Source: JAJOKK01 sp965370555
GTDB taxonomy: Bacteria; Bipolaricaulota; Bipolaricaulia; UBA7950; UBA9294
Length of the DNA stretch: 12,493 bases
Assembly (NCBI GenBank): GCA_965370555.1
Contig: CBDUVB010000048.1
Location: 1-12,493 of the forward strand
Reading direction: 5' to 3'
This document shows positions 1 through 6,907 of the stretch, piece by piece. Numbering within the stretch: the first letter of the stretch is position 1; each line of letters begins with the position of its first letter. The notes beneath the pieces are model-generated. The model ran no database searches. It was not told the origin of the DNA and saw only the letters and a program-made list of their open reading frames with translations. Position numbers and translations under genes: made by a program.

Positions 1-553
1 CTTTGAAGACGGTCTTCTTGTAGTAGCGCAACTCCTCGATCGATTCCTTGATATCGCTTAATGCGCGGTGTTTTGAGGTTTTGCTGGTTCCCACCTCTGC
101 AGACATCCCGGGATACCAGCGATTGACGAGTTCCTTTACTGTACTCACATCGACGTTGCGATAGCTCAGTAGCGCATTGAGTTTCGGCATGTAACGGATA
201 ATGAAGCGACGATCGAAACAGATCGAGTTGCCACAGAGCGGGCAGGAACGCGGAGGACAATGGGAAGTAACGAAGGCCAGCGTCTCCACCTCCGCCTGCG
301 AAAGCGAGACGGTCGAACGGCGAACTTCCTCGATCAATCCGGAGGTTCGGTGCTGTTTTGTGCACCATTCATCCATCGTGGCGAGGATCTCCTTCGGTTG
401 ATGGATCACTAGATCCGGCCCTTCGGCGATGATGTTCAGATCCTTATCGGTAATGATCGTCGCGATCTCCAAAATCACCTTGTTTTCCAGGTCCAATCCC
501 GTGGTCTCAAGATCGATCCATACGAGGTTCGTTGAGTTTTTCTTTGTTGGCAT
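1..553 (-). CDS. orn: Oligoribonuclease, DEDDh 3'-5' exoribonuclease (3' end cut by window edge)
   Basis: Oligoribonuclease degrades the 2-5 nt RNA and nano-RNA (including pGpG) left by other RNases, acting in the cytoplasm as a dimer. The minus-strand frame from the ATG at 553 reads 184 codons to the window edge without a stop. The DEDDh signature is visible: D14 and E16 in WIDLETTGLD, D114 in CGNSICFDRRF, and H162 and D167 in HRALSDI. LVNRWYP and EELRYYKK also match the family. E. coli Orn is 181 residues, so only the last residue or so and the stop lie outside the window. The start is supported by an AAGGAG four bases upstream and a good promoter (578-606). It is divergent from the GNAT gene. 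I see no degeneration. Orn is essential in some bacteria and absent from others that use NrnA or NrnB instead. Confidence 0.95.
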   Translation of the reverse strand, partial: MPTKKNSTNLVWIDLETTGLDLENKVILEIATIITDKDLNIIAEGPDLVIHQPKEILATMDEWCTKQHRTSGLIEEVRRSTVSLSQAEVETLAFVTSHCPPRSCPLCGNSICFDRRFIIRYMPKLNALLSYRNVDVSTVKELVNRWYPGMSAEVGTSKTSKHRALSDIKESIEELRYYKKTVFK

Positions 554-577
554 GAGGCTCCTTTTCGTTTCACTTCT

Positions 578-606
578 AGGATACCACGCTCCTTGCTCGC
601 TTCCAA
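578..606 (-). promoter_or_regulatory. Predicted sigma70-type promoter of orn
   Basis: Read on the minus strand, TTGGAA (606-601) is followed after exactly 17 bases by TATCCT (583-578). The expected transcription start lies about 20 bases before the orn ATG, with the AAGGAG ribosome site in between. This is an inference from consensus match and spacing only. Confidence 0.5.
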
Positions 607-614
607 GGGGATGG

Positions 615-643
615 TTGCCCATCTGAGATCGAGCCGATAGACT
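615..643 (+). promoter_or_regulatory. Possible promoter of the GNAT gene, near-leaderless
   Basis: TTGCCC (615-620), a 17-base spacer, then TAGACT (638-643). Transcription would begin about 3-5 bases before the ATG at 654, giving an almost leaderless message. This fits the absence of a recognisable Shine-Dalgarno site there. The match to consensus is moderate. Confidence 0.3.
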
Positions 644-653
644 TGAGAACCTC

Positions 654-1517
654 ATGACGATTACGATCGAACCCTTAACACGACGCGAGATACATTCGTT
701 CATGCACCTCCTCCGCACAGGGTTTGAGGAGGAGATCTCCGATCGTGGAACCGATTTTGCCGATCTGGAACGTCTCCTCTCTCTCATTCTTCTCGGAAAC
801 GGACTCCCTTTGCGTGCGTTCAGACGTCTGACCGGGCACGAAGCGTTCATACTGATCGCCAAATCGGAGGGTCGCGTGGTCGGTTCCCTGCAGGTTATCG
901 GGCACCAGAGCCCATCGCTCATTGGGATCTACGTCCTCCCCGACTTTCGCGGACAGAGGGTCGCTCTCCGTCTGATCGAAGAGGCACTCGTGCGTCTCAA
1001 GGCACACGGGCATCGATCAGCCCGGGTAGGGGCGATCGACGAGGTGGCACAACACCTCGCGAAGAAGGCGGGTTTCATTCCTTACGCGAAGATCGATCTC
1101 TACCGGCGCTCGCTCCCCGCGGAGATCGTCTCCTCTCCGGGGGTGCGTATCGAGTACTCACGTAAGCGTGAGCCGACAGATCATCCTTACGATATCCGCT
1201 TCCTGCAAAGAGTGATCGGGTTTCGCGCCACTCGGATCACCGCCGTCGACGGGACAAGAGGAGTCCTCTCGTGTACTCTCATCACCCAGCCTTGCCAGAG
1301 GATCGGAGAGATCCGCCCACGGCTTCTTATCCCAGGAAGAGAGGACGCGTTCCTCCCCTGCCTCGCGGAGGGGTGCAAGTGGCTCTCCCGATTGAAGAAA
1401 GAGGAGGTTCATCTCCCCCTCCCCTCCGACGAGGAAGGCCTCGCCGATCTCGCCCTCACGGCCGGATTTCGGAAGGACCGCTCCTGGATCCACCTCGCGA
1501 TCGATCTGGGCAACTAA
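654..1517 (+). CDS. GNAT-family N-acetyltransferase, two-part protein
   Basis: A predicted acetyl-CoA-dependent N-acetyltransferase of 287 residues; the substrate cannot be read from sequence. Residues about 1-150 form the GNAT domain. Strand beta4 is in IGIYVLPDFRG (90-100). The acetyl-CoA pyrophosphate loop that normally reads R-G-x-G-x-G/A here reads RGQRVA (99-104), so one glycine is replaced by Arg102. The helix and KKAGFIPY (137-144) complete the fold. Residues about 160-287 end in LADLALTAGFRKD, which resembles the end of a second, degenerate GNAT-like half. The ATG at 654 has no clear ribosome site; a promoter-like pair just upstream suggests a nearly leaderless message. The gene is followed by a candidate terminator and is not in an obvious operon with acs. 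Protein lysine acetyltransferases sometimes regulate Acs, but nothing here shows that this one does. Confidence 0.85.
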   Translation: MTITIEPLTRREIHSFMHLLRTGFEEEISDRGTDFADLERLLSLILLGNGLPLRAFRRLTGHEAFILIAKSEGRVVGSLQVIGHQSPSLIGIYVLPDFRGQRVALRLIEEALVRLKAHGHRSARVGAIDEVAQHLAKKAGFIPYAKIDLYRRSLPAEIVSSPGVRIEYSRKREPTDHPYDIRFLQRVIGFRATRITAVDGTRGVLSCTLITQPCQRIGEIRPRLLIPGREDAFLPCLAEGCKWLSRLKKEEVHLPLPSDEEGLADLALTAGFRKDRSWIHLAIDLGN

Positions 1518-1564
1518 GAGAGGATCGACTCGTAGATCGGCTATTTCCCTCTCTTTGGTTTTTT
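1516..1564 (+). terminator. Candidate intrinsic terminator after the GNAT gene
   Basis: AAGAGAGG (1516-1523, starting inside the stop codon) pairs with CCTCTCTT (1548-1555) and is followed by TGG and six T residues (1559-1564). The stem is eight base pairs but the loop is long (24 bases, with GATC repeats that could pair inside it), so strength is uncertain. Confidence 0.5.
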
Positions 1565-1626
1565 GCTGTTTGAAACAATAAGCTCGCTGGGTGTATTGCA
1601 AGAGACAAGGTCGAGTATGTTGTGCT

Positions 1627-1655
1627 TTGCAGATAACACGCTCTTTGGCTAGTAT
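1627..1655 (+). promoter_or_regulatory. Predicted sigma70-type promoter of acs
   Basis: TTGCAG (1627-1632), a 17-base spacer, then TAGTAT (1650-1655). The predicted start is near 1662, leaving a leader of about 30 bases with the ribosome site AGGAGGT. Spacing and hexamers are good. I saw no obvious CRP or other activator site. Confidence 0.5.
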
Positions 1656-1680
1656 TTCGTAAATCTACGATTGTGAGTTT

Positions 1681-1687
1681 AGGAGGT
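1681..1687 (+). promoter_or_regulatory. Strong Shine-Dalgarno site that sets the acs start
   Basis: AGGAGGT lies six bases before the GTG at 1694. The frame is also open from an upstream GTG at 1673, but that codon precedes this site, has no ribosome site of its own and would add seven residues not expected in the family. The 1694 start is therefore preferred. Confidence 0.75.
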
Positions 1688-1693
1688 TTGACC

Positions 1694-3652
1694 GTGTCGG
1701 AACCGATCAAATGGGTTAAGAAAGACCCGGAGAAGGAGAATGTCTTCTGGCCAACTGAGGCCATGAAGGAGCAGGCGTGGGTGGGGGATGAGTCGATCTA
1801 CGCCGAGGCAAAGGCCGATCCCGAGGGGTTCTGGGCGAAACACGCCGAGGAACTCCACTGGTTCAAGCATTGGGACAAGACCTACGAGTTCGCCCCCGAA
1901 AACTACAAGTGGTTCATTGGAGGGAAGATCAACCTCTCCTATAACTCCCTTGACCGCCACATCGAGGCGGGGAACGGAGATCGGATCGCCCTCATCTGGG
2001 AGCCGGAACCGACGGAAGAAGAAGCGGTTAAGCTGACGTACACCGAGCTGCACCGGCTCGTCTCCAAGTTTGCCAACGTCCTCAAGGAACTCGGCGTGAA
2101 GAAGGGCGACCCCGTTGGGATCTACATGCCGATGATTCCCGAGGCGGTCGTCGCCATGCAGGCCTGTGCCCGTATCGGTGCCCCGCACAGCGTCGTCTTC
2201 TCCGCGTTCTCCCCGGATTCCCTCCGTGATCGCATGGTCGACGCCAACGCCAAGGTCGTGATCACCGCCGACGGCTACTACCGCCGTGGGAAGGCGATCG
2301 ACCTGAAGAAGAACGCCGACGTCGGCGTGGAGAACTCGCCGGTGGAGAAGGTTGTCGTGGTGAAGCGCCTCGACGGGAGCGCGCCGATGACCGCCGGACG
2401 CGACCTATGGTACCACGAGCTGATGCAGAATGCGTCCGAAGACTGTCCGGCAGAAGAGATGGACTCCGAGGACCTCGCATTCCTCCTTTACACCTCTGGG
2501 ACGACCGGTCAGCCGAAGGGGATCATGCACACGACCGGTGGATATGCGGTCCAATCCTACCTCACTGCAAAGTGGAACTTTGATCTACACGAGGGGGACA
2601 TCTACTGGTGTACTGCTGATGTCGGTTGGATCACCGGGCACACCTACATCAACTATGGGCCGCTGATGAACGGGGTGACGAGCCTTATGTACGAGGGCTC
2701 GCCAGACGCGCCGGACTACGGTCGTTTGTGGGCGATCATCGAGAAGCACAAGGTGACCCAGCTCTACACCGCACCAACCGCGATCCGCATGTTCTTGAAG
2801 TGGGGGGACGAGTGGCCGGCAAAGCACGACCTCTCCTCTCTCCGGCTCCTCGGAACGGTCGGCGAGCCGATCAACGTCGACGCCTGGATGTGGTACTTCG
2901 ACAAGATCGGCGGCGGACGCTGCCCGATCATCGACACGTGGTGGCAGACCGAGACCGGGGCAAACATGGTGAACAACCTCCCTGGAATCGGCCCGTTCAT
3001 CCCCACTGTCGCCGGGCGTCCGTTCCCCGGTGTGATCGGTGATATTCTCGACACTGGCGGGAGTGTGCTCAAGCCGGGTGAAGGCGGTTATCTCTCCATC
3101 TTCAACCCCTTCCCGCCCGCTTTGACGCGCGGCATCTACGGGGACATGGAGCGGTTCAAGGCACAGTACTTCACGGAGTACGGCCCGGAGCGCTATTTCA
3201 CCAGCGATGGGGCGCGGAAGGATGAGACGGGAAATATCCGTATCACCGGCCGGGTCGACGACGTGATGAACGTCGCCGGGCACCGGCTCGCCACCGCCGA
3301 GGTGGAGAGCGCGCTCGCTCAGAACAGCAAGGTGAGCGAAGTAGCCGTCGTCTCGCGTCCGCACGACCTGAAGGGTGAAGTCCCGGTCGCGTTCGTCCTG
3401 TTGAAGGCTGGGATCGCACACTCGGATGAGATCCGCAAGGAACTGCTGGGGACCGTCACCAAGGTCATCGGTCCTACAGGTCGGCCGGACGAGATCGTCT
3501 TTGTCGACGATGTGCCGAAGACCCGTTCAGGGAAGATCATGCGCCGCGTGTTGAAGGCACTGGTCCGCGACGAACCGGTCGGAGACCTGACCACGTTGCA
3601 GAACCCCGAGAGCGTCGATCACCTGAAAGAGATGGTCGGCTACAAAGGATAA
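1694..3652 (+). CDS. acs: AMP-forming acetyl-CoA synthetase (acetate--CoA ligase)
   Basis: Activates acetate in two steps, through acetyl-adenylate, to acetyl-CoA with release of AMP and PPi in the cytoplasm. The product is 652 residues, the usual size for Acs. The N-terminal ACS segment contains the FWAKHAEELHWFKHW region (46-60). The phosphate-binding loop is YTSGTTGQPKG (266-276). DVGWITGHTY (309-318) and VGEPIN (389-394) line the acyl pocket. DTWWQTETG (414-422) includes Trp417, equivalent to the tryptophan that limits the pocket to acetate or propionate. TSDGARKDETG and GRVDDVMNVAGHR are the hinge and CoA regions. Lys614 in TRSGKIMRR is the catalytic lysine that acetyltransferases modify in other bacteria. 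The pocket has Ile where enteric Acs has Val in W-V-T-G, so some propionate use is possible. It has its own promoter and a GTG start. A hairpin separates it from the carboxylate carrier downstream. Confidence 0.93.
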   Translation: MSEPIKWVKKDPEKENVFWPTEAMKEQAWVGDESIYAEAKADPEGFWAKHAEELHWFKHWDKTYEFAPENYKWFIGGKINLSYNSLDRHIEAGNGDRIALIWEPEPTEEEAVKLTYTELHRLVSKFANVLKELGVKKGDPVGIYMPMIPEAVVAMQACARIGAPHSVVFSAFSPDSLRDRMVDANAKVVITADGYYRRGKAIDLKKNADVGVENSPVEKVVVVKRLDGSAPMTAGRDLWYHELMQNASEDCPAEEMDSEDLAFLLYTSGTTGQPKGIMHTTGGYAVQSYLTAKWNFDLHEGDIYWCTADVGWITGHTYINYGPLMNGVTSLMYEGSPDAPDYGRLWAIIEKHKVTQLYTAPTAIRMFLKWGDEWPAKHDLSSLRLLGTVGEPINVDAWMWYFDKIGGGRCPIIDTWWQTETGANMVNNLPGIGPFIPTVAGRPFPGVIGDILDTGGSVLKPGEGGYLSIFNPFPPALTRGIYGDMERFKAQYFTEYGPERYFTSDGARKDETGNIRITGRVDDVMNVAGHRLATAEVESALAQNSKVSEVAVVSRPHDLKGEVPVAFVLLKAGIAHSDEIRKELLGTVTKVIGPTGRPDEIVFVDDVPKTRSGKIMRRVLKALVRDEPVGDLTTLQNPESVDHLKEMVGYKG

Positions 3653-3709
3653 CGCACGCGCGAACGCTCCGGTTGCACAGGGTTTTCACGAAATCAACTA
3701 GTAAGCGAT

Positions 3710-3740
3710 GGGGGTGGGATGAACCCACCCCCGTTTCCTT
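3710..3740 (+). terminator. Strong hairpin between acs and the MFS gene; terminator or attenuator
   Basis: GGGGGTGGG (3710-3718) and CCCACCCCC (3724-3732) form a perfect nine-base-pair stem with the loop ATGAA. Only a weak T-rich tail (GTTTCCTT) follows, so it may terminate partially, protect the acs 3' end, or both. It lies nine bases before the GGGGAGGG ribosome site of the next gene and within the upstream extension of that frame. This argues that translation of the carrier starts at 3754 and not at 3673. Confidence 0.6.
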
Positions 3741-3753
3741 GGGGAGGGATGGT

Positions 3754-4989
3754 ATGTCGGATAGCAAGGTTTTTGGGATGAAAGCAGAGCAAGGACGCTG
3801 GATCTTCGTCCTGGTCGGCATGTTGATGAACATATGCCTGGGCGCGATCTACGCGTTCAGCGTCTTCAAGACTCCGTTGCAGGACCTGTGGGGGATCAGT
3901 GCCACGCAGAGCAGCCTCCCATTCATGGTCTTCTTGGCCGTCTTCGCCGTGGCGATGGCCCTCGCTGGGGGGTTGGTCGGTTCCTGGGGGCCGAAGCGGA
4001 CGAGCATCCTCGGTGGCGTACTCGTCGGCGCCGGGTGGATCCTATCAGGGTTCGCGTCGAATATCACCTGGTTGACGCTCTTCTACGGTGTCATTGGCGG
4101 TGCCGGGGTCGGGATCCTCTACGGGTGCCCGATCGCTGTCGCGGCCAAGTGGTTCCCCGACAAGAAGGGACTGGCAGTTGGGACAACAGTGATGGGCTTC
4201 GGACTGTCGGCTCTGATCATGGCCCCGATCATGCGCGCGCTGATCGCAAATAATGCCGTCGGCCCGATGAAGACGTTCACCTACCTTGGGTTCGCCTTCC
4301 TCGCTATCCTCGTGCTGCTGTCGTTCCCACTGCGCACCCCGAAGGACGACTGGAAGCCGGACGGCTGGAGCGCCAAGGCAACGAAGGGTGAGACGAAGGT
4401 CGACCTCGATCGTGGCGAGATGGTCCGCACCAAGACCTTCTACGCCCTGTGGGGAACATACACCATTGGCTGCCTCGCCGGCCTGATGGCAATCGGAATC
4501 TCGTCTCCGGTAGGTGAAGAGGTGGCGAAACTGACCCCGAGCATGGCTGCGGTCTCCGTCTCGCTCTTCGCGATCTTCAACGGGATCGGCCGACCGATCT
4601 TCGGTTGGCTGACGGACAAACTGAGCCCACGTAACACAGCGGCTCTGTCGTTTGTCCTCATCCTCGTTGCATCGGCCGCGCTATATCTGTGGGGAGAGGG
4701 TAACGCCGCGCTGTACTTCGTCGCGTTCTCCATCCTGTGGCTGAACCTCGGTGGTTGGCTGGCGATCGCCCCAACAGCGACGGCTACGCTCTTCGGCACG
4801 AAGCATTACGGAAAGAACTACGGTTTGATCTTCACCTCATACGGGGTCGGTGCCCTCCTCGGTGGATTCCTTTCGGGGATGATCCGCGACGCGACCGGCG
4901 GTTACCTCCCGGTCTTCGTTCCCGTCATGATCCTCGCCGCAGTTGGCTTCCTGATCGCCATCGTTTGGCTGAAGCCGGTGAAGGCGTAA
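3754..4989 (+). CDS. OFA-family MFS transporter (oxalate/formate antiporter-like), probable monocarboxylate carrier
   Basis: A 12-helix inner-membrane carrier of 411 residues. Family features are RWIFVLVGMLMNICLGAIYA in helix 1 and AVAAKWFPDKKGLAVG (128-143), the loop typical of the oxalate-formate antiporter family. NGIGRPIFGWLTDKL (276-290) carries Arg280, which appears to match the helix 8 arginine of OxlT. NYGLIFTSYG (355-364) is the helix 11 segment, where OxlT has its second charged residue (lysine). Here that place seems to hold Tyr363, which would suit a monocarboxylate rather than oxalate; this is a by-eye alignment. The start at ATG 3754 has GGGGAGGG at 3741-3748. The gene follows acs by 101 bases, across a hairpin, and a shared role in importing acetate, lactate or a similar acid is likely. 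A clear terminator follows. Transport direction and substrate cannot be read from sequence. Confidence 0.85.
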   Translation: MSDSKVFGMKAEQGRWIFVLVGMLMNICLGAIYAFSVFKTPLQDLWGISATQSSLPFMVFLAVFAVAMALAGGLVGSWGPKRTSILGGVLVGAGWILSGFASNITWLTLFYGVIGGAGVGILYGCPIAVAAKWFPDKKGLAVGTTVMGFGLSALIMAPIMRALIANNAVGPMKTFTYLGFAFLAILVLLSFPLRTPKDDWKPDGWSAKATKGETKVDLDRGEMVRTKTFYALWGTYTIGCLAGLMAIGISSPVGEEVAKLTPSMAAVSVSLFAIFNGIGRPIFGWLTDKLSPRNTAALSFVLILVASAALYLWGEGNAALYFVAFSILWLNLGGWLAIAPTATATLFGTKHYGKNYGLIFTSYGVGALLGGFLSGMIRDATGGYLPVFVPVMILAAVGFLIAIVWLKPVKA

Positions 4990-5017
4990 CAGGCCGCACA
5001 ACCTTAAAGGTGCAAAG

Positions 5018-5050
5018 CGGGGCAAGGATCATTCCTTGTCCCGATTTTAT
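5018..5050 (+). terminator. Intrinsic terminator after the MFS gene
   Basis: CGGGGCAAGGA (5018-5028), the loop TCAT, and TCCTTGTCCCG (5033-5043) form an 11-pair stem with one G-T wobble. ATTTTAT follows. It lies 28 bases after the MFS stop and marks the end of the core-gene block. Confidence 0.8.
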
Positions 5051-5173
5051 TGCTTGGCGTTTCGAGTGAGCAGTGCAGGCTATTCTACCAGTCTCTTCTC
5101 CTTGTGAAGCAGAAGCTTTCACCGCCGAGGGCGCGGAGCACGCAGAGAGTGAACACCAAGATTCCATGGCTTG
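5051..5173. other. Non-coding junction before the first repeat copy
   Basis: I see no convincing gene here. A frame is open across this stretch from a TTG at 5050 to 5478, but it has no ribosome site and no family resemblance. Around 5120-5150 is a GC-rich run of the type CCGCCGAGGGCGCGGAGC, with imperfect repetition of GCGGAGCAC-like words. Similar degenerate tracts are common at mosaic intergenic junctions. This stretch is where the core block ends and the accessory block begins. Confidence 0.4.
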
Positions 5174-5300
5174 CCTACTACGCGCTGAGTACAAAGGAAC
5201 ACTCGCATTGGATTACAGCTATTTCGAACGGCACTGGACCACTATCGGTGCCGATATGGAACGTAGCGGAGAGAAGAGGGAACACCAAGAATAAAGATCC
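5174..5300 (+). repeat. Direct repeat, left copy, flanking the HEPN/MmeI-like cassette
   Basis: This 127-base stretch recurs at 10028-10154 in the same orientation, at a constant offset of 4854 bases with no indels. By hand I count 13 mismatches, 12 of them transitions; the first 73 bases contain only two. The pair brackets the two convergent genes at 5480-9843. No terminal inverted repeat or transposase is seen. In the frame TAC TAC GCG CTG (from 5176) both copies stay open, and 8 of the 13 differences fall in third codon positions, so it may derive from a coding sequence. Confidence 0.9.
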
Positions 5301-5352
5301 CAATTCCGGTGCAGATGCTACCGCAGCTCGCTTCTTAGACCTATTACCAAAG

Positions 5353-5382
5353 TTGCACTTACGAGTTGAATTCACGTATCAT
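5353..5382 (+). promoter_or_regulatory. Predicted promoter of the HEPN-like gene
   Basis: TTGCAC (5353-5358), an 18-base spacer, then TATCAT (5377-5382). The leader would be about 90 bases and includes a purine-rich tract (5406-5427). The promoter lies just outside the left repeat copy. Confidence 0.4.
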
Positions 5383-5479
5383 AACACGTCGCCATTCCAT
5401 ACGATGGAGGAGAGAGAGAGGAGAGGACCCTTGGATTTTGAGTCCCAAGCGCTGCCGAACGACCTAGGAGGAGCATGAG

Positions 5480-6907
5480 ATGATTCCTGACATCAGAGGG
5501 AAGGCGAGGCTGATTCTGGAGGGCGATGTCATTTTGACAGGTACGTTCCAGATCTCTCACGATCTGAACAGAGGCAATGGCCTTGTGGTGGCTTTCGAGG
5601 CTAGTGGCTACGAAGCCGCAGCATTCCACGCACGACTGGGCCCAGGCAGACGCAGTGACCAGGAACGACTTGCCCTTGCTGGCGAGACGGACGACGGTTC
5701 TCCAGTGCGGATCCAAGAGGTCCTGATCGAACTCCGGACTCTGAGCAGAGAAGCGGGCCGGCCGACCAAGATGACACTGAACCTTTTTCCTCGTACGTCC
5801 CTCATAGTAGGCAAGCCGCCTAAAGACGCCTCTGCGTTCCGGTTCCTCTGCCCGAACCTTCTCTTCGGTGGCATGGCGAGCACCAAACAACCAGACGGGG
5901 GATTCAGGAGGGATACTATACTCCTGGAAACCACCTACAACAGAAGACAAGTGCGGCTAAGACTTCGCCAGCTCACGGGGTACGACGAGATGGCGGAGAT
6001 TGTCAAGCAGACGACAGCCAGCGCGTGGACAGCCACACTAGATGTGCAAGCAGTCGACGAAGCTGTCCTCGATGAGCAAGAGGCGTGCTCGCTAGTTGAT
6101 GATTTCCTGCTTCTTCTCTCATTTGCGCTCTCCAGGCGCGCCTTGTGGGTATCGCTCGAGGTAACGGATCCCCCAGCCAGCTACCGCAGGGTGCGCTATG
6201 GGACTGCCACGAATCTCAAAGCCTTCCCTGCGAGCGTCATGGGGGACGGCCAGCTTGTGGCGGGCGACAACAGGATACCCAGGCAGCCGTTGTCTGAGTT
6301 CATGGAGGTAGCACTGCCAGCCTACTGGGCGCTTGAGCGGGATGAACAGGAGTGCTTGCGGGAAGCCATTGATTGCATGTGCGAAAGCATCGAGCGCTTC
6401 TTCTCGCCAGCTGCAGTCACTCTTGCCGGACGGGCCTTCGAGGCCTTGTGCAAGGGGTTCCTTGACAAGGAAGAGCAGTCGTACCTATCCAAAAAGGATT
6501 GCCAGCAGCACGTGGATCTCAAGGTAGCCCTGAGGGCGAAACTTGAGGAGTTCGGTGCGCTCTGGACTGCCACTGAGAAATCGCCCGCTGAGGAGTGGAG
6601 ACAGCGGCTGGACGGACATGCTAGCTACCTTCTGCGAAGACCATTCAAGCTACAGCTGGAATCTCTACTGGAGAAGTACCTTGTCAGAACGGAGAATCCA
6701 CATGATCCCAGCTGGGGCAGGCAGTTTGTGAAAGCGCGCAACAACGCTGCTCATCCTGGCCCAGTCGGTCGGCAGGAGTTCGATTCGTGGCTGAAGGGCA
6801 TCACGCTAATCTCGCAGGTGCTCCTGAAGATCCTCGGCTACAGTGGACCTTATAGGAGCTTCTACGGCGATGGGGCGGCTGAATCGAAGTGGCCAGCTCT
6901 GAATTAG
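5480..6907 (+). CDS. Uncharacterised protein with C-terminal HEPN-type motif, candidate RNase effector
   Basis: I do not recognise the family of this 475-residue protein. Residues about 1-165 look beta-rich, with short alternating hydrophobic strands and no catalytic motif I can name. Residues about 195-225 are a hydrophobic helix (LVDDFLLLLSFALSRRALW). From about 280 the protein is helical. Near the C-terminus FVKARNNAAHPGP contains Arg420, Asn421 and His425, fitting the R-(polar)-x3-H pattern of catalytic HEPN ribonucleases. The following helix (ITLISQVLLKIL, 441-452) suits a HEPN bundle. A large N-terminal sensor-like part with a C-terminal HEPN domain resembles antiphage proteins such as ApeA in layout, but I see no clear sequence match. 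The start has AGGAGG at 5466-5471, eight bases away. The stop overlaps that of the convergent MmeI-like gene by four bases. Role in defence is inferred from context; a non-catalytic HEPN protein is possible. Confidence 0.7.
   Translation: MIPDIRGKARLILEGDVILTGTFQISHDLNRGNGLVVAFEASGYEAAAFHARLGPGRRSDQERLALAGETDDGSPVRIQEVLIELRTLSREAGRPTKMTLNLFPRTSLIVGKPPKDASAFRFLCPNLLFGGMASTKQPDGGFRRDTILLETTYNRRQVRLRLRQLTGYDEMAEIVKQTTASAWTATLDVQAVDEAVLDEQEACSLVDDFLLLLSFALSRRALWVSLEVTDPPASYRRVRYGTATNLKAFPASVMGDGQLVAGDNRIPRQPLSEFMEVALPAYWALERDEQECLREAIDCMCESIERFFSPAAVTLAGRAFEALCKGFLDKEEQSYLSKKDCQQHVDLKVALRAKLEEFGALWTATEKSPAEEWRQRLDGHASYLLRRPFKLQLESLLEKYLVRTENPHDPSWGRQFVKARNNAAHPGPVGRQEFDSWLKGITLISQVLLKILGYSGPYRSFYGDGAAESKWPALN

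Noticed and set aside
1673..1693. GTG 1673 as the acs start
   Set aside because: It precedes the AGGAGGT site that fits GTG 1694, and the extra seven residues are not expected in Acs.
3673..3753. N-terminal extension of the MFS gene from 3673
   Set aside because: The extension would be translated through the GC-rich hairpin, lacks a ribosome site and does not resemble a transporter N-terminus; ATG 3754 has GGGGAGGG.
5106..5160. Remnant of a GxxExxY-family gene leader
   Set aside because: The GC-rich repeated tract resembles sequence seen near such genes, but no GxxExxY coding sequence is present.
5050..5478. Long open frame ending just before the HEPN-like gene
   Set aside because: It begins at a TTG without a ribosome site, crosses the direct repeat, and has no recognisable family or codon pattern.
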